The notes below the pieces were generated by a model, which did not search any database, was not told the DNA's origin, and saw only the letters and a program-made list of their open reading frames with translations. DNA of 52,297 nt from Chitinophaga pinensis (GTDB taxonomy: Bacteria; Bacteroidota; Bacteroidia; NS11-12g; UBA955). The stretch covers positions 1 to 52,297 of the forward strand of contig CAMDDG010000014.1 of the NCBI GenBank assembly GCA_945890895.1. The letters are read 5' to 3'. Shown one piece after another: positions 1-8,114 of this stretch. The position numbers and the translations under genes were made by a program. Within the stretch, counting starts at the first letter, position 1. Every line of letters starts with the position of its first letter.

Positions 1-214
1 TGCCTTTCTTTTGCATCTGACCTTCTAAACCCAAATCTCGGATACTTTCGCCAATTTGGAGTTTTTGCAAGTATTTGATGATACCTTTTCCAGCAATCAA
101 GGCAATGAGCAATGCGATCATTCCGGCTAAAGATGCACGAAATGAAATGTAGTTGAACACTCCGGCTCCAGAGTATCCTTGTTCATCGAGGTATCTAAAT
201 AAATGGTACAACAT
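1..214 (-). CDS. mraY: MraY, phospho-MurNAc-pentapeptide translocase (N-terminal part only)
   Basis: The first 71 codons of a membrane protein run off the left edge of the window. The visible N-terminus reads [20 protein letters not shown] and continues into a hydrophobic helix and the segment [19 protein letters not shown], which matches the start of MraY. MraY transfers phospho-MurNAc-pentapeptide to undecaprenyl phosphate in the inner membrane to make lipid I. The ATG overlaps the TAA of murE by one base (TAATG), so translation is probably coupled. The position after murE is the normal dcw order in Bacteroidota. The truncation is only the window boundary. Confidence 0.93.
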   Translation of the reverse strand, partial: MLYHLFRYLDEQGYSGAGVFNYISFRASLAGMIALLIALIAGKGIIKYLQKLQIGESIRDLGLEGQMQKKG

Positions 215-1680
215 TATCCTAGAATTTTAAATAGGTTTTGGGTGATTTTTTTATCGTCGAATTCGTGTTTAACACCTTGAATTTCTTGGTAGGTTTCATG
301 TCCTTTGCCGGCAATGAGAATTACGTCGCCGGGTTGTGAAAGGAATAAAGCCGTTTTTATTGCTTCGCTTCGATCGGTTATTTTTATAACTTTACGCTGG
401 TTTTGAGGTTCAACCCCAGTCATCATTTCTTCTATAATTGCTTCGGGTGATTCCGATCTGGGATTATCACTCGTGAATATTGCTTTGTCGCATCGAGATG
501 ATGCAGTGTGTCCCATCACTGGGCGTTTCTCACGATCGCGGTCTCCACCACAGCCAATTACACAAATCAGCTGACTGTCGCCTTTTTGAATGTTCTTTAT
601 AGTTTGAATTACATTTTCCAAAGCATCAGGGGTATGTGCGTAATCAATGATAGCAGCTCTGCCCTCTGGGCCATTAATTGCTTCAAATCTTCCATTTACA
701 CGTCCCAAAGCACTCATAGCCACAGAAATTTCTTCTAAACCCTCGGTGATTAAAGTGGCAGCTGCAAAAACAGCTAATAGGTTATAAGCGTTGAATTTAC
801 CTACTAAGGGAGTCCATATATCTTCCCCTTGAAGTTTGATTTGCATTCCAGAAAAATCACTTTCAATAATCTTTACATTGAAATCGGCTCCCCCGTGTAA
901 ACTATAGGTGTATCGAGTCGATTTAGTGTTTTGTAGCATAACCATGCCATTTTTATCGTCTTTATTGGTTAAGCTAAACGCCTCAGGTCCCAATGCATCG
1001 AAGAAAGCTTTCTTAGCTTTGATGTAATTTTCAAAGGTTTTGTGGTAATCTAAATGATCGTGTGTGATGTTGGTGAAGATTCCACCTTTAAATTGAATTC
1101 CTGAAATTCGATTTTGATCCACAGCATGTGAACTCACTTCCATGAAGCAATGAGTGCATCCTTCTTCCACCATTTTTTTGAATAGTTTGTGGATGGATAT
1201 GCTATCCGGAGTAGTGTGGGTACTGGGGAAAATTTCATTCCCAATTCGGTATTCAACCGTGCTTAACAATCCACATTTGTATCCCAAATGCTGAAATAAG
1301 TCATGAAGTAATGTTGTTACAGTTGTTTTTCCATTCGTTCCAGTACATCCTATTATAATCAGTTCTTCTTGGGCATTATCATAAAAGTTAGAAGCCACTT
1401 TCCCCAATTCAACGGGCACCGATTTAACTTGAATATAGGTAACGCCATCCACTAGAACCTGAGGTAAAGTTTCTAACAAAATAGCCTTGGCACCTAATGA
1501 AATGGCCTTTTCAATGAATTTATGCCCATCAACTTGGGTTCCTTTAATAGCCGCAAATAGAGTTCCTTCAATTACGGTTCTACTGTCGCCTGTTACATGC
1601 GATATCGAACGGCCACTATCCCCAATGATTGTAATCGTTGGAATATGTGCTAGTAATGATTTCAAAGACTTGCTCATCAT
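214..1680 (-). CDS. murE: MurE, UDP-MurNAc-tripeptide synthetase (meso-DAP type)
   Basis: This cytoplasmic Mur ligase adds the third amino acid of the peptidoglycan stem to UDP-MurNAc-L-Ala-D-Glu using ATP. The 488-residue length is normal for MurE. The ATP-binding loop GTNGKTT is at residues 114-120, the region of the carbamylated lysine (KAKKAF) is near 221-226, and the central Mur-ligase motif around HDHLDYH is near 207-213. The DNPR motif at 405-408 is the signature of enzymes that use meso-diaminopimelate rather than lysine, which agrees with dapF further along the window. The start overlaps the ftsI stop (ATGA), and a second ATG follows directly, so the exact first Met is uncertain by one codon. 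Confidence 0.96.
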   Translation of the reverse strand: MMSKSLKSLLAHIPTITIIGDSGRSISHVTGDSRTVIEGTLFAAIKGTQVDGHKFIEKAISLGAKAILLETLPQVLVDGVTYIQVKSVPVELGKVASNFYDNAQEELIIIGCTGTNGKTTVTTLLHDLFQHLGYKCGLLSTVEYRIGNEIFPSTHTTPDSISIHKLFKKMVEEGCTHCFMEVSSHAVDQNRISGIQFKGGIFTNITHDHLDYHKTFENYIKAKKAFFDALGPEAFSLTNKDDKNGMVMLQNTKSTRYTYSLHGGADFNVKIIESDFSGMQIKLQGEDIWTPLVGKFNAYNLLAVFAAATLITEGLEEISVAMSALGRVNGRFEAINGPEGRAAIIDYAHTPDALENVIQTIKNIQKGDSQLICVIGCGGDRDREKRPVMGHTASSRCDKAIFTSDNPRSESPEAIIEEMMTGVEPQNQRKVIKITDRSEAIKTALFLSQPGDVILIAGKGHETYQEIQGVKHEFDDKKITQNLFKILG

Positions 1681-3800
1681 GGTTTTAACTCAAAATTTAC
1701 GTTGATGGATTGGTTAAATTTGGTTCCAGGTGATACACTTTGTTGAGATACCCTTCCAAATCCTGAAAATGAAATCCGGATATTTAATTTACCAGCTAAA
1801 TTTTGGGCATCTCGAATTCCCATACCTCGGAAATCAGGTACCACTCCAGGTTTTACTGAAATGTTGCTAAACTCAATATTTTTTGTTTTGGAGGATGCTT
1901 TAACATATCCGGAAGTTTGGGTATTTATGATTTGTGAACTGATCCCCAACTCATTCAGGATTTGCTTGGTTGATTGTAATTCACCATTTGCAACTTTGGG
2001 TACACTTTTGGTTTCAAATGGTTTAATGGCTTCGGGTTGTAAGCGAATATGACTGCTATAAATCTTGTTAGCAATCTCGCGGAAAACAGGGGCCGCAACC
2101 ACACCACCGTAAATAGCACCCTTAGGCTCATTGATTACTACGATAATGCTGTATTGTGGATTTTCAGCAGGGAAATATCCTACAAAAGAAGACATATGCT
2201 TGTTAGTGTATCCTCGTTGTCCTTCATTGCTGATTCTCGCTGTTCCCGTTTTTCCAGCCACAGTGAAAGGACTGCCTTCGAAAGCTGCTTCAGCGGTTCC
2301 TCTAGAAACAACCCCCTTTAACATTTCTTGAAGTTGCCCCAACGTTCTATCTGAGCAAATTTCTTCCTTCAATACTTGGGGTTTTATGACTTCCAACGTT
2401 TGTCCGTCCTGGCGAATTTCTTTAACCATATACGGATTCATCATTTTTCCCTTGTTTGCAATGGCGTTGTATACCATTAGGGTTTGTAACGGGCTGATCT
2501 TGGATGAGTAACCAATACTCATAGAAGGCAAAGTAACTCCTGACCAGTTGGATCCATTGGGATCCAAAATGACCGGTTTATTCGATGAAGGAATGTCGAA
2601 ATTGGGCTTGATATTTAAACCCAAATCCAAAACATGATTCACGAATTTCTTAGGATTGTCTTTGTATGCGTTAAATACAAATTGGCTAATTCCTACGTTA
2701 CTGGATTTTTCAAAACTCTCTTGAAGCGAATAATATGGAGGTGGCTCACCGTGCTCAGAACCATCTGTGAACTCTTTGTCAAAATATTTGATTCTGCCTC
2801 TTTTTGTGGGGACGCTATCATTGGGGCTTACTTTTTTATCTTCCAGTAAAGCCATCACAGAAATCAACTTGAACGTAGATCCCGGTTCACTGAATTGGTC
2901 AACCGCATAGTTCATTTTTTCATAATACAATCCATCCGCAGAACGTTTCAAGTTGGCAATGGCTTTAATGGCTCCTGTATTTACTTCCATTACTATGGCA
3001 CACCCGTGATCAGCTTGATGTTGGATAAGAGCATTATTCAGAGCAAATTGTGTAATGTCTTGAAAGTCAACGTCGAGTGTTGTAACAATATCTTTGCCGT
3101 TTTCAGCGGTTTCTCCTTCTCCAATTCGAATGGGTCTCCAAATATTTCCAGGCATCCTTTGTTCCATAATTTGTGTGGACTTCCCCCGAAGCAAAGAATC
3201 AAATGCTCCTTCCAATCCGATACTCACTCCATTTTTGGTATATCCAATTGCACGTTTCGCCAATTCCCCCATGAAGTACATTCTGCGTCCTTTTTCAATG
3301 AACCAGAATCCTCCTTTGAATTTTGATTTGCGAATCAATGGCCAATTTTTCATGGCTTTCACTCGGTCGAAGTTTAAATCAGCGGCTATTTTGTAATAGT
3401 GATTTTTAGATACTCGAAGCGTGTTGAATTTTTGCCGCCATTCCCGTTCCGTTTTTTGAGTAAAATAGCGGGCAAATAACATGGCCAAACTATCCACAGA
3501 CGCTTTGAATTCTTTGTCGGTAAGGGCTTCTACGTTTGCGTCCCAGATTAAATCATAGGTAGGAACTGATGTAGCCAATAAACTTCCATCTCCAGCATAA
3601 ATATTTCCTCGAATTCCTTCTATGTTGGTTATACGAGTATTCTTGTTTTTTAGGTCGGTAGAATATTCTTTATCAAAACCATTTTGCAAATTAAAAATGG
3701 ATACAAGCAAGTAAATGCCAATAATAGCTACCCCCAAGAAAATGAGGTTCGACCGAATTAAAATGGCTTTGCGTGTATTGATTTTAGTCTTTTCGCTCAC
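1677..3800 (-). CDS. ftsI: FtsI/PBP3-like division transpeptidase with a C-terminal PASTA domain
   Basis: This is a class B penicillin-binding protein that cross-links septal peptidoglycan. It has a short cytoplasmic N-terminus, one membrane helix at about residues 15-35, a dimerisation region at about 55-240 and a transpeptidase domain. The active-site motifs are all present: STFK with nucleophile Ser308, SSN at 366-368 and KTG at 517-519. The last 55-60 residues (PGVVPDFRGMGIRDAQNLA onward) look like a PASTA domain, common in Bacteroidota FtsI. The start codon is GTG, 17 bp inside the end of the upstream ftsL-like gene, so translation is likely coupled. The 707-residue length fits a PASTA-bearing FtsI. 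Confidence 0.95.
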   Translation of the reverse strand: MSEKTKINTRKAILIRSNLIFLGVAIIGIYLLVSIFNLQNGFDKEYSTDLKNKNTRITNIEGIRGNIYAGDGSLLATSVPTYDLIWDANVEALTDKEFKASVDSLAMLFARYFTQKTEREWRQKFNTLRVSKNHYYKIAADLNFDRVKAMKNWPLIRKSKFKGGFWFIEKGRRMYFMGELAKRAIGYTKNGVSIGLEGAFDSLLRGKSTQIMEQRMPGNIWRPIRIGEGETAENGKDIVTTLDVDFQDITQFALNNALIQHQADHGCAIVMEVNTGAIKAIANLKRSADGLYYEKMNYAVDQFSEPGSTFKLISVMALLEDKKVSPNDSVPTKRGRIKYFDKEFTDGSEHGEPPPYYSLQESFEKSSNVGISQFVFNAYKDNPKKFVNHVLDLGLNIKPNFDIPSSNKPVILDPNGSNWSGVTLPSMSIGYSSKISPLQTLMVYNAIANKGKMMNPYMVKEIRQDGQTLEVIKPQVLKEEICSDRTLGQLQEMLKGVVSRGTAEAAFEGSPFTVAGKTGTARISNEGQRGYTNKHMSSFVGYFPAENPQYSIIVVINEPKGAIYGGVVAAPVFREIANKIYSSHIRLQPEAIKPFETKSVPKVANGELQSTKQILNELGISSQIINTQTSGYVKASSKTKNIEFSNISVKPGVVPDFRGMGIRDAQNLAGKLNIRISFSGFGRVSQQSVSPGTKFNQSINVNFELKP

Positions 3801-4320
3801 GGGTCAATTTGATTGGAGGTGTGGTGATTTCTTTTAGTCCGGTAGATTTTAATTTTTCGGCTATTTGAGTTTGTTTGCTGGCTCGAGTTATTTCGCTTTC
3901 TAAGCTGATTCGTTCGCTGTGTAGTTCTTTAAGGACTTTGCTTAACTCATCCTTTTTCTTTATTGCTTTAGCTGTATGCAGTGAATTATAGATGTAGAGC
4001 AAGAGAAAAGGAAAAGCAATAGCTATGTATTTGATCACATTCCAAGAGTTGAACCCTTCTTTGATGTTTTCGAACGTGGATTGTTGATAGTGCGTTTTAG
4101 ATGTTTCCTCGGTACCACCTATTTTGTTTCCAGATTTGCTGGTGTTTTTGTAATCAGTGCTTGAGGTGGTTCCATTTTTAACATCGTTTTGTGCCCCAGT
4201 CTTGTCGGACAGTGGATTTTGCGTATTTCCTCCAGTGCCATGACTCATGGTATTTTCAACCGGGGCAGTGCCCTTGTTTGGGTTGGATGAGTTAGAGTTT
4301 AAATCTGGATGAGCAGTCAT
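3784..4320 (-). CDS. FtsL-like bitopic division protein
   Basis: This 178-residue protein lies between rsmH and ftsI, exactly where ftsL sits in dcw clusters. It has a single membrane helix (about 97-113, YIAIAFPFLLLYIYNSL) and then a charged heptad-like segment (about 118-157) that should form a periplasmic coiled coil, the architecture of FtsL in the FtsQLB complex. About 90 residues rich in Asn, Thr, Ser and Gly precede the helix, which is a longer cytoplasmic tail than in E. coli FtsL and probably disordered. FtsL is poorly conserved, so the call rests on position and topology rather than sequence identity. The ATG overlaps the rsmH stop by one base. Confidence 0.8.
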   Translation of the reverse strand: MTAHPDLNSNSSNPNKGTAPVENTMSHGTGGNTQNPLSDKTGAQNDVKNGTTSSTDYKNTSKSGNKIGGTEETSKTHYQQSTFENIKEGFNSWNVIKYIAIAFPFLLLYIYNSLHTAKAIKKKDELSKVLKELHSERISLESEITRASKQTQIAEKLKSTGLKEITTPPIKLTRERKD

Positions 4321-5312
4321 TATTTTTTTGATTTAGCGGATGATTTTACCGGAGAATTTCCATGGATTTCTGGCTTATTTTCCGAGTGATTTGAGGTGGT
4401 TTGAAACGTTGTACGCACTCCAATTCGAAGTTTTGCACTTCGAGATCGTTTATTTCGTTCAAGTTCTTCGGGATTGGGTGTAATTGCTTTACTGGGTTTA
4501 CAATCAAATGGTTGAGAACTCCATCCATACATGTCGGTTTGTTTTTTTCCATCAAAATTCCCGCTATTCAGGTAGTTTTTTACTAATCTGTCTTCCAAAG
4601 AATGATAGGAAATGATCACCAATTTTCCGCCAGCTCCAAGTACAAACTCAGAATCATAGAGTACTTGTTTCAGATCTGTTAATTCTTGATTGACTTCAAT
4701 TCTTAACGCTTGAAATACTTGGGATAAATATTTTGCACTTTCATTTTTGGGGATGCAAGCTTCAATTGCCGTTTTAAAATGTTCCACAGTAGAAAAGGAT
4801 AAACCATTTCTATTTTGTAAAATTGTTTTTACCAATTTGAAAGCATTTTTGATTTCACCGTAATGATTGAAAACGTCCAATAATTGTTTTTCTGAATAGG
4901 TTTGCAAGATTTTTGCCGCTGTTAAGGGAGATTGGATATCCATCCTCATGTCCAATGGCCCATCGGAACGATGAGCAAAACCGCGGTCATTGAAGTCAAT
5001 TTGATATGAAGAAATTCCCAAATCGCCTAAAATTCCTTGAATCGGAGTGCAATTCATGTACTCCAAGAATTGGCGCATGTATCGAAAGTTGTGATTAACC
5101 AAAGTAAATCGAGGATCATCTATGCAATTATTCAAAGCATGTTGATCGCGATCAAAAGAAATTAGACGGCCTTTTTCGCTTAATCGATCGAGAATTGCGC
5201 GCGAATGTCCACCTCCACCAAATGTTAAATCCACGTAAGTTCCATCGGGGTCGTGCACCAATGCATTTACGCTTTCGTTGAGTAAAACAGGTATGTGGTA
5301 TGTTGTGGTCAT
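4320..5312 (-). CDS. rsmH: RsmH (MraW), 16S rRNA m4C1402 methyltransferase
   Basis: This SAM-dependent enzyme N4-methylates C1402 in the decoding centre of 16S rRNA. The start HIPVLLNESVNAL and the following VDLTFGGGGHSRAIL are the family signatures, with the SAM-binding glycine loop GGGGHS. GILGDLGISSYQID and VISYHSLEDRLVKNYL are further conserved blocks. The C-terminus ends in a Ser/Lys-rich tail. I chose the ATG at 5312; a TTG two codons upstream (5318) is possible but adds nothing conserved. The gene follows mraZ by 23 bp and its stop overlaps the next ATG. Confidence 0.96.
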   Translation of the reverse strand: MTTTYHIPVLLNESVNALVHDPDGTYVDLTFGGGGHSRAILDRLSEKGRLISFDRDQHALNNCIDDPRFTLVNHNFRYMRQFLEYMNCTPIQGILGDLGISSYQIDFNDRGFAHRSDGPLDMRMDIQSPLTAAKILQTYSEKQLLDVFNHYGEIKNAFKLVKTILQNRNGLSFSTVEHFKTAIEACIPKNESAKYLSQVFQALRIEVNQELTDLKQVLYDSEFVLGAGGKLVIISYHSLEDRLVKNYLNSGNFDGKKQTDMYGWSSQPFDCKPSKAITPNPEELERNKRSRSAKLRIGVRTTFQTTSNHSENKPEIHGNSPVKSSAKSKK

Positions 5313-5335
5313 GTGCAAACAGTTAAGCCAACGGC

Positions 5336-5806
5336 TTAGTTCTGTTCACCATTTTGTGATTTTTGCTGATGGAAATTCTTTGCGAGTTCGCTCAATTCAG
5401 TTGACTCCACATCCAGCTCAGACTCGTACATCGCTTTATCCCAGATTTCCACTTTGTTGCCAAATGCACTCATCACAACTTCGTCACCGAAACCTGCGTA
5501 CTCAATTAATTTTTTGGGTAACAGAATTCGTTGAGCGTTGTCGATGGAAATCAAATTGGCACCGTTGGTGAAAATACGTTTAAAGCGTCGAATCTCAGGA
5601 CTCATGAAGTCATCCACGGCATTGAGTTTTTCGGTTTCCTTCAACCAATCTTCTTTGGTGTACAGAACCAAACATTTTTCAAAACCCCGGTTTATCACGA
5701 GCATATTTTCTGCATCCTCAGGGAATTGAGCCCTAAGTTTAGACGGTAGGGATAGTCTTCCCTTGTTGTCTAGCTTGCAATAATACTCACCAATAAAGCC
5801 TGGCAT
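5336..5806 (-). CDS. mraZ: MraZ, transcriptional regulator of the dcw cluster
   Basis: MraZ is a DNA-binding protein with two SpoVT/AbrB-type swapped-hairpin repeats that oligomerises as a ring and represses its own operon. The first repeat starts at residues 3-30 (FIGEYYCKLDNKGRLSLPSK) and the second at about 75-110 (NGANLISIDNAQRILLPKKL); both show the DxKGR/DxxxRI core with a following LP. At 156 residues it matches the family. It is first in the operon, and the DNA immediately upstream carries the expected TGGG repeats (5846-5893), which supports autoregulation. Confidence 0.96.
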   Translation of the reverse strand: MPGFIGEYYCKLDNKGRLSLPSKLRAQFPEDAENMLVINRGFEKCLVLYTKEDWLKETEKLNAVDDFMSPEIRRFKRIFTNGANLISIDNAQRILLPKKLIEYAGFGDEVVMSAFGNKVEIWDKAMYESELDVESTELSELAKNFHQQKSQNGEQN

Positions 5807-5845
5807 TTCGCTGTCGGTTTCTGTCTGCTAAATAAATACAGAATT

Positions 5846-5893
5846 TTCCACTTTTTCCCACAATTTCCCAAAATTAGCCACCACTTTTCCACA
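5846..5893 (-). promoter_or_regulatory. Probable MraZ operator: TGGG-type repeats in 10-nt phase
   Basis: Read on the minus strand towards mraZ, TGGCT (5880-5876), TGGGA (5870-5866), TGGGA (5860-5856) and TGGAA (5850-5846) are each exactly 10 nt apart; TGTGGAAAAGTGG just upstream (5893-5881) is another degenerate pair. Known MraZ sites are TGGGN repeats separated by 5-nt spacers in mraZ promoters, so arrangement and place both fit. A TAATTTTG sequence (5876-5869, minus strand), matching the Bacteroidota -7 box TAnnTTTG, lies inside the array. Binding would therefore cover the promoter. No convincing -33 TTG at the right distance was found. Confidence 0.75.
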
Positions 5894-5907
5894 TATTGGT
5901 AAAATTC

Positions 5908-6014
5908 GGGTGTTTTAGGGTGTTTTGAGTTGTTTGAAAATTCAATTCTTGGAGCAATATTAGATTAAAAAGCTTGAAAATACAAGGTTTTACACATTGT
6001 GGGGCAAAGTGGGG
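5908..6014 (+). promoter_or_regulatory. Second set of decanucleotide GGG/TGGGG repeats between mraZ and the divergent gene
   Basis: GGGTGTTTTA (5908-5917), GGGTGTTTTG (5918-5927) and AGTTGTTTGA (5928-5937) form a 10-bp direct repeat on the plus strand. Further on, TGGGG-CAAAG-TGGGG (6000-6014) is a perfect pair of TGGGN boxes with a 5-nt spacer on the plus strand, 58 bp before the divergent gene at 6072. The spacing equals that of the mraZ-side repeats but the orientation is opposite. It may be a second MraZ site that also controls the divergent gene. This is inference from pattern only. Confidence 0.5.
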
Positions 6015-6071
6015 TAAAATATTTCCATTTTTTGTGCTTTATGTGCTAATTTTACAAAATATGGGAATGCC

Positions 6072-6791
6072 ATGAAAATGTATCGAAGACTCAAACTTGT
6101 AATATTGTGCTTGTTGTGGCATGGAAGTACCTTGGCTCAAATGGAGAGGCAATGGATCTTAGATGGGCAACTTCGTAATTTTGGTTACGATTTGGGATTC
6201 GGATATCAACAAGGTTTAAAGGACCAATCTCAAAAAAAGGGCTACGGCGTTCGAATTGGTAGCATGAATTCTCCTAAAGAAATTTATGTAATTAACAATA
6301 CCTTGCCAGGTAGTCAACCATTTAAAATTGATAAAGTGAATTATGCTTGGGTTTTACGACCTTATGTGTCTTTTCATCATGATTTTACACAGCGCAAATC
6401 AAGAAATGAAGTAGGCATGAGTATCTTTGGTAGCGCCCAGCTTCCAGTCGCCTATTCTTGGCCAATATATATATGGTTGTATGAAGGGAATTCGCCGTTT
6501 GACGGCTATTCGGATGTTCAATACAATCCTGAAATACATGATTCACGCCTTATTGGAGGTACGGCTTCATTTACTCGAGGTTTTGGGAAGGGAAGATTTA
6601 CTCCCGGATTGGGACTAAGTGGAGGAGTTTCTTTGGAATGGGGTAGTTACCGATCCATGTCAAATGTTCTGAGCTTCGGAGTAATGACGGATGCATTTGT
6701 TCAAAAAATTCAAATAATGCACACAACAGAAAATAATGCCTTTATCTTTCCTATGCTATTCGTTAATTTTGCATTCGGATTTGGAAAGTAG
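6072..6791 (+). CDS. Small outer-membrane beta-barrel-type protein, function unknown
   Basis: The 239-residue protein has a signal peptide (about residues 1-22, hydrophobic VILCLLWHG, cleavage near LAQ). The rest consists of alternating hydrophobic/polar stretches rich in Gly, Tyr and Phe that look like beta-strands of an 8- to 10-strand barrel, such as YDLGFGYQQ, YAWVLRPYVSFHH, GMSIFGSAQLPVAY and the final FPMLFVNFAFGFGK. The C-terminal Phe-rich strand is typical of outer membrane proteins. I do not recognise a named family. It is divergent from mraZ and 280 bp before lipA. A four-codon ATG...TGA overlaps the start (6061-6075), probably by chance. Function is unknown; the cell location is predicted with moderate confidence. 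Confidence 0.7.
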   Translation: MKMYRRLKLVILCLLWHGSTLAQMERQWILDGQLRNFGYDLGFGYQQGLKDQSQKKGYGVRIGSMNSPKEIYVINNTLPGSQPFKIDKVNYAWVLRPYVSFHHDFTQRKSRNEVGMSIFGSAQLPVAYSWPIYIWLYEGNSPFDGYSDVQYNPEIHDSRLIGGTASFTRGFGKGRFTPGLGLSGGVSLEWGSYRSMSNVLSFGVMTDAFVQKIQIMHTTENNAFIFPMLFVNFAFGFGK

Positions 6792-6795
6792 TAAA

Positions 6796-6811
6796 TCAAG
6801 TCTAGACTTGA
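6796..6811. repeat. 16-bp perfect palindrome just after the 6072 gene
   Basis: TCAAGTCT and AGACTTGA meet directly, starting 5 bp after the stop codon. It could be a weak hairpin at the 3' end of the mRNA or a protein-binding palindrome. No U-run follows, so it is not a classical terminator. The remaining sequence to lipA (to 7071) shows only a lone TAATTTTG box at 6952-6959, a possible -7 element for lipA without a well-placed -33 TTG. Confidence 0.35.
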
Positions 6812-7071
6812 ATTTCGATATTTTGAAAGGATGATTGGAGAGGTTTTTATTCAGATTGCGTGCAATCAAGTGTGAAATAGGATTAAACGGAATCCTCAAT
6901 TGTAAATTCAATTAATCTCAACGCCGTGTTCGATGTTAATTGAATGTATGCTAATTTTGAATACAACCGAAATCCCATCCCCCGAAAAAGAAATCAAGAG
7001 TCGAAAGAATCAAGAAGTGAATTAGAAAATTGTATATTTAATAAATATTCCCAAAATAAAAGCGAATAATC

Positions 7072-7947
7072 ATGATTGAGTTACCCATAGTTGCAAAAGA
7101 GAAAAAAGGTCCTACTAAACCCAAATGGTTGAAAATCGATATACCAATTGGTGAAAACTATACCCGTGTAAAACGCATTGTTAAGGAATACAAACTGCAT
7201 ACCATTTGTGAAGACGGACGTTGTCCTAATATGGGAGAATGTTGGGGAGAGGGTACAGCAACATTCATGATATTAGGCAACGTTTGCACCCGAAGTTGTT
7301 CATTTTGTGCCGTAGCAACGGGTAGGCCTGGAAGTTACGATACAGACGAGCCACAACGTGTTGCCGAAGCGGTACGATTGATGGGAGTAAAACACTGTGT
7401 AATAACTTCAGTGAATCGCGATGAATTGAAAGATAAGGGCGCCACAGTTTGGGCTGAGACCATCAAAGCAGTAAAGTTAGCATCTCCTGAAACTACGATT
7501 GAAACATTGATCCCCGATTTTAAGGCGGAATGGGATCTATTATACATGGTATTGGATGCTCAACCCGAGGTGGTTTCTCACAATATGGAAACGGTAGAAG
7601 AATTGTATCGTTTAGTACGCCCTCAAGCTAAGTACAATCGGAGCTTAGAACAGATCAAACGCACCAAAGAATACGGTAGAAGAACCAAAAGTGGAGCTAT
7701 GTTGGGTTGTGGAGAAACCGATGATCAAGTAAAGAAATTAATTCACGATTTGCGGGAACATGGATGTGATGTTTTAACGTTAGGTCAGTATTTACAACCT
7801 ACCAAAATGCATTTGCCCGTGGCTGAATATATACATCCCGATAAGTTCAAATTCTGGGAAGAATACGGATTGTCTTTGGGATTTAGATTCGTGGAAAGTG
7901 GACCGTTGGTGAGAAGTTCTTATCACGCGGAAAAGCATGTTCATTGA
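7072..7947 (+). CDS. lipA: LipA, lipoyl synthase
   Basis: This radical-SAM enzyme inserts two sulfur atoms into octanoyl groups on E2 and H protein domains to give lipoyl groups. It carries both [4Fe-4S] cluster motifs: the auxiliary cluster cysteines C46-C51-C57 (in [12 protein letters not shown]) and the radical-SAM CX3CX2C at C72-C76-C79 (CTRSCSFC). The C-terminal RSSY (about 281-284) supplies the serine ligand of the auxiliary cluster. At 291 residues it has the usual length. It is a single gene between the unknown barrel protein and the T9SS protein, with no lipB next to it. Confidence 0.97.
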   Translation: MIELPIVAKEKKGPTKPKWLKIDIPIGENYTRVKRIVKEYKLHTICEDGRCPNMGECWGEGTATFMILGNVCTRSCSFCAVATGRPGSYDTDEPQRVAEAVRLMGVKHCVITSVNRDELKDKGATVWAETIKAVKLASPETTIETLIPDFKAEWDLLYMVLDAQPEVVSHNMETVEELYRLVRPQAKYNRSLEQIKRTKEYGRRTKSGAMLGCGETDDQVKKLIHDLREHGCDVLTLGQYLQPTKMHLPVAEYIHPDKFKFWEEYGLSLGFRFVESGPLVRSSYHAEKHVH

Positions 7948-7951
7948 TTTC

Positions 7952-7970
7952 TGTTGCATTTTTCGCAACA
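7952..7970 (+). terminator. Weak hairpin after lipA
   Basis: TGTTGC and GCAACA pair over a 7-nt loop, 4 bp after the lipA stop, and the stem extends a few bases with one mismatch. No clear T-run follows, so termination efficiency is doubtful. Confidence 0.35.
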
Positions 7971-8024
7971 AGAACTAAAATTATGAACAAAAAATTGCAA
8001 TAAATCCTAAAAAACAACGGGTTA

Positions 8025-8032
8025 TAACTTTG
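8025..8032 (+). promoter_or_regulatory. Possible -7 promoter box for the T9SS gene at 8115
   Basis: TAACTTTG fits the Bacteroidota -7 consensus TAnnTTTG and lies 82 bp before the start codon, giving a leader of about 75 nt. The nearest upstream TTG (7995-7997) is 27 bp away, longer than the usual 17-23 bp spacer. Call based on the -7 box only. Confidence 0.4.
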
Positions 8033-8114
8033 TAAAAGCAGGGTTTATTCCTTTTATTTGCATTTAATCTTCCTCTAAATAAATTAGAGGAAAAAAACAT
8101 TAAAAAATTTCAAT

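Noticed and set aside
2895..3326. 143-codon plus-strand frame within ftsI
   Set aside because: Antisense shadow of the penicillin-binding protein; no motif.
6061..6075. Four-codon upstream ORF (ATG GGA ATG CCA TGA) overlapping the start of the 6072 gene
   Set aside because: Could allow translational coupling but such short frames occur by chance, and no other evidence supports it.
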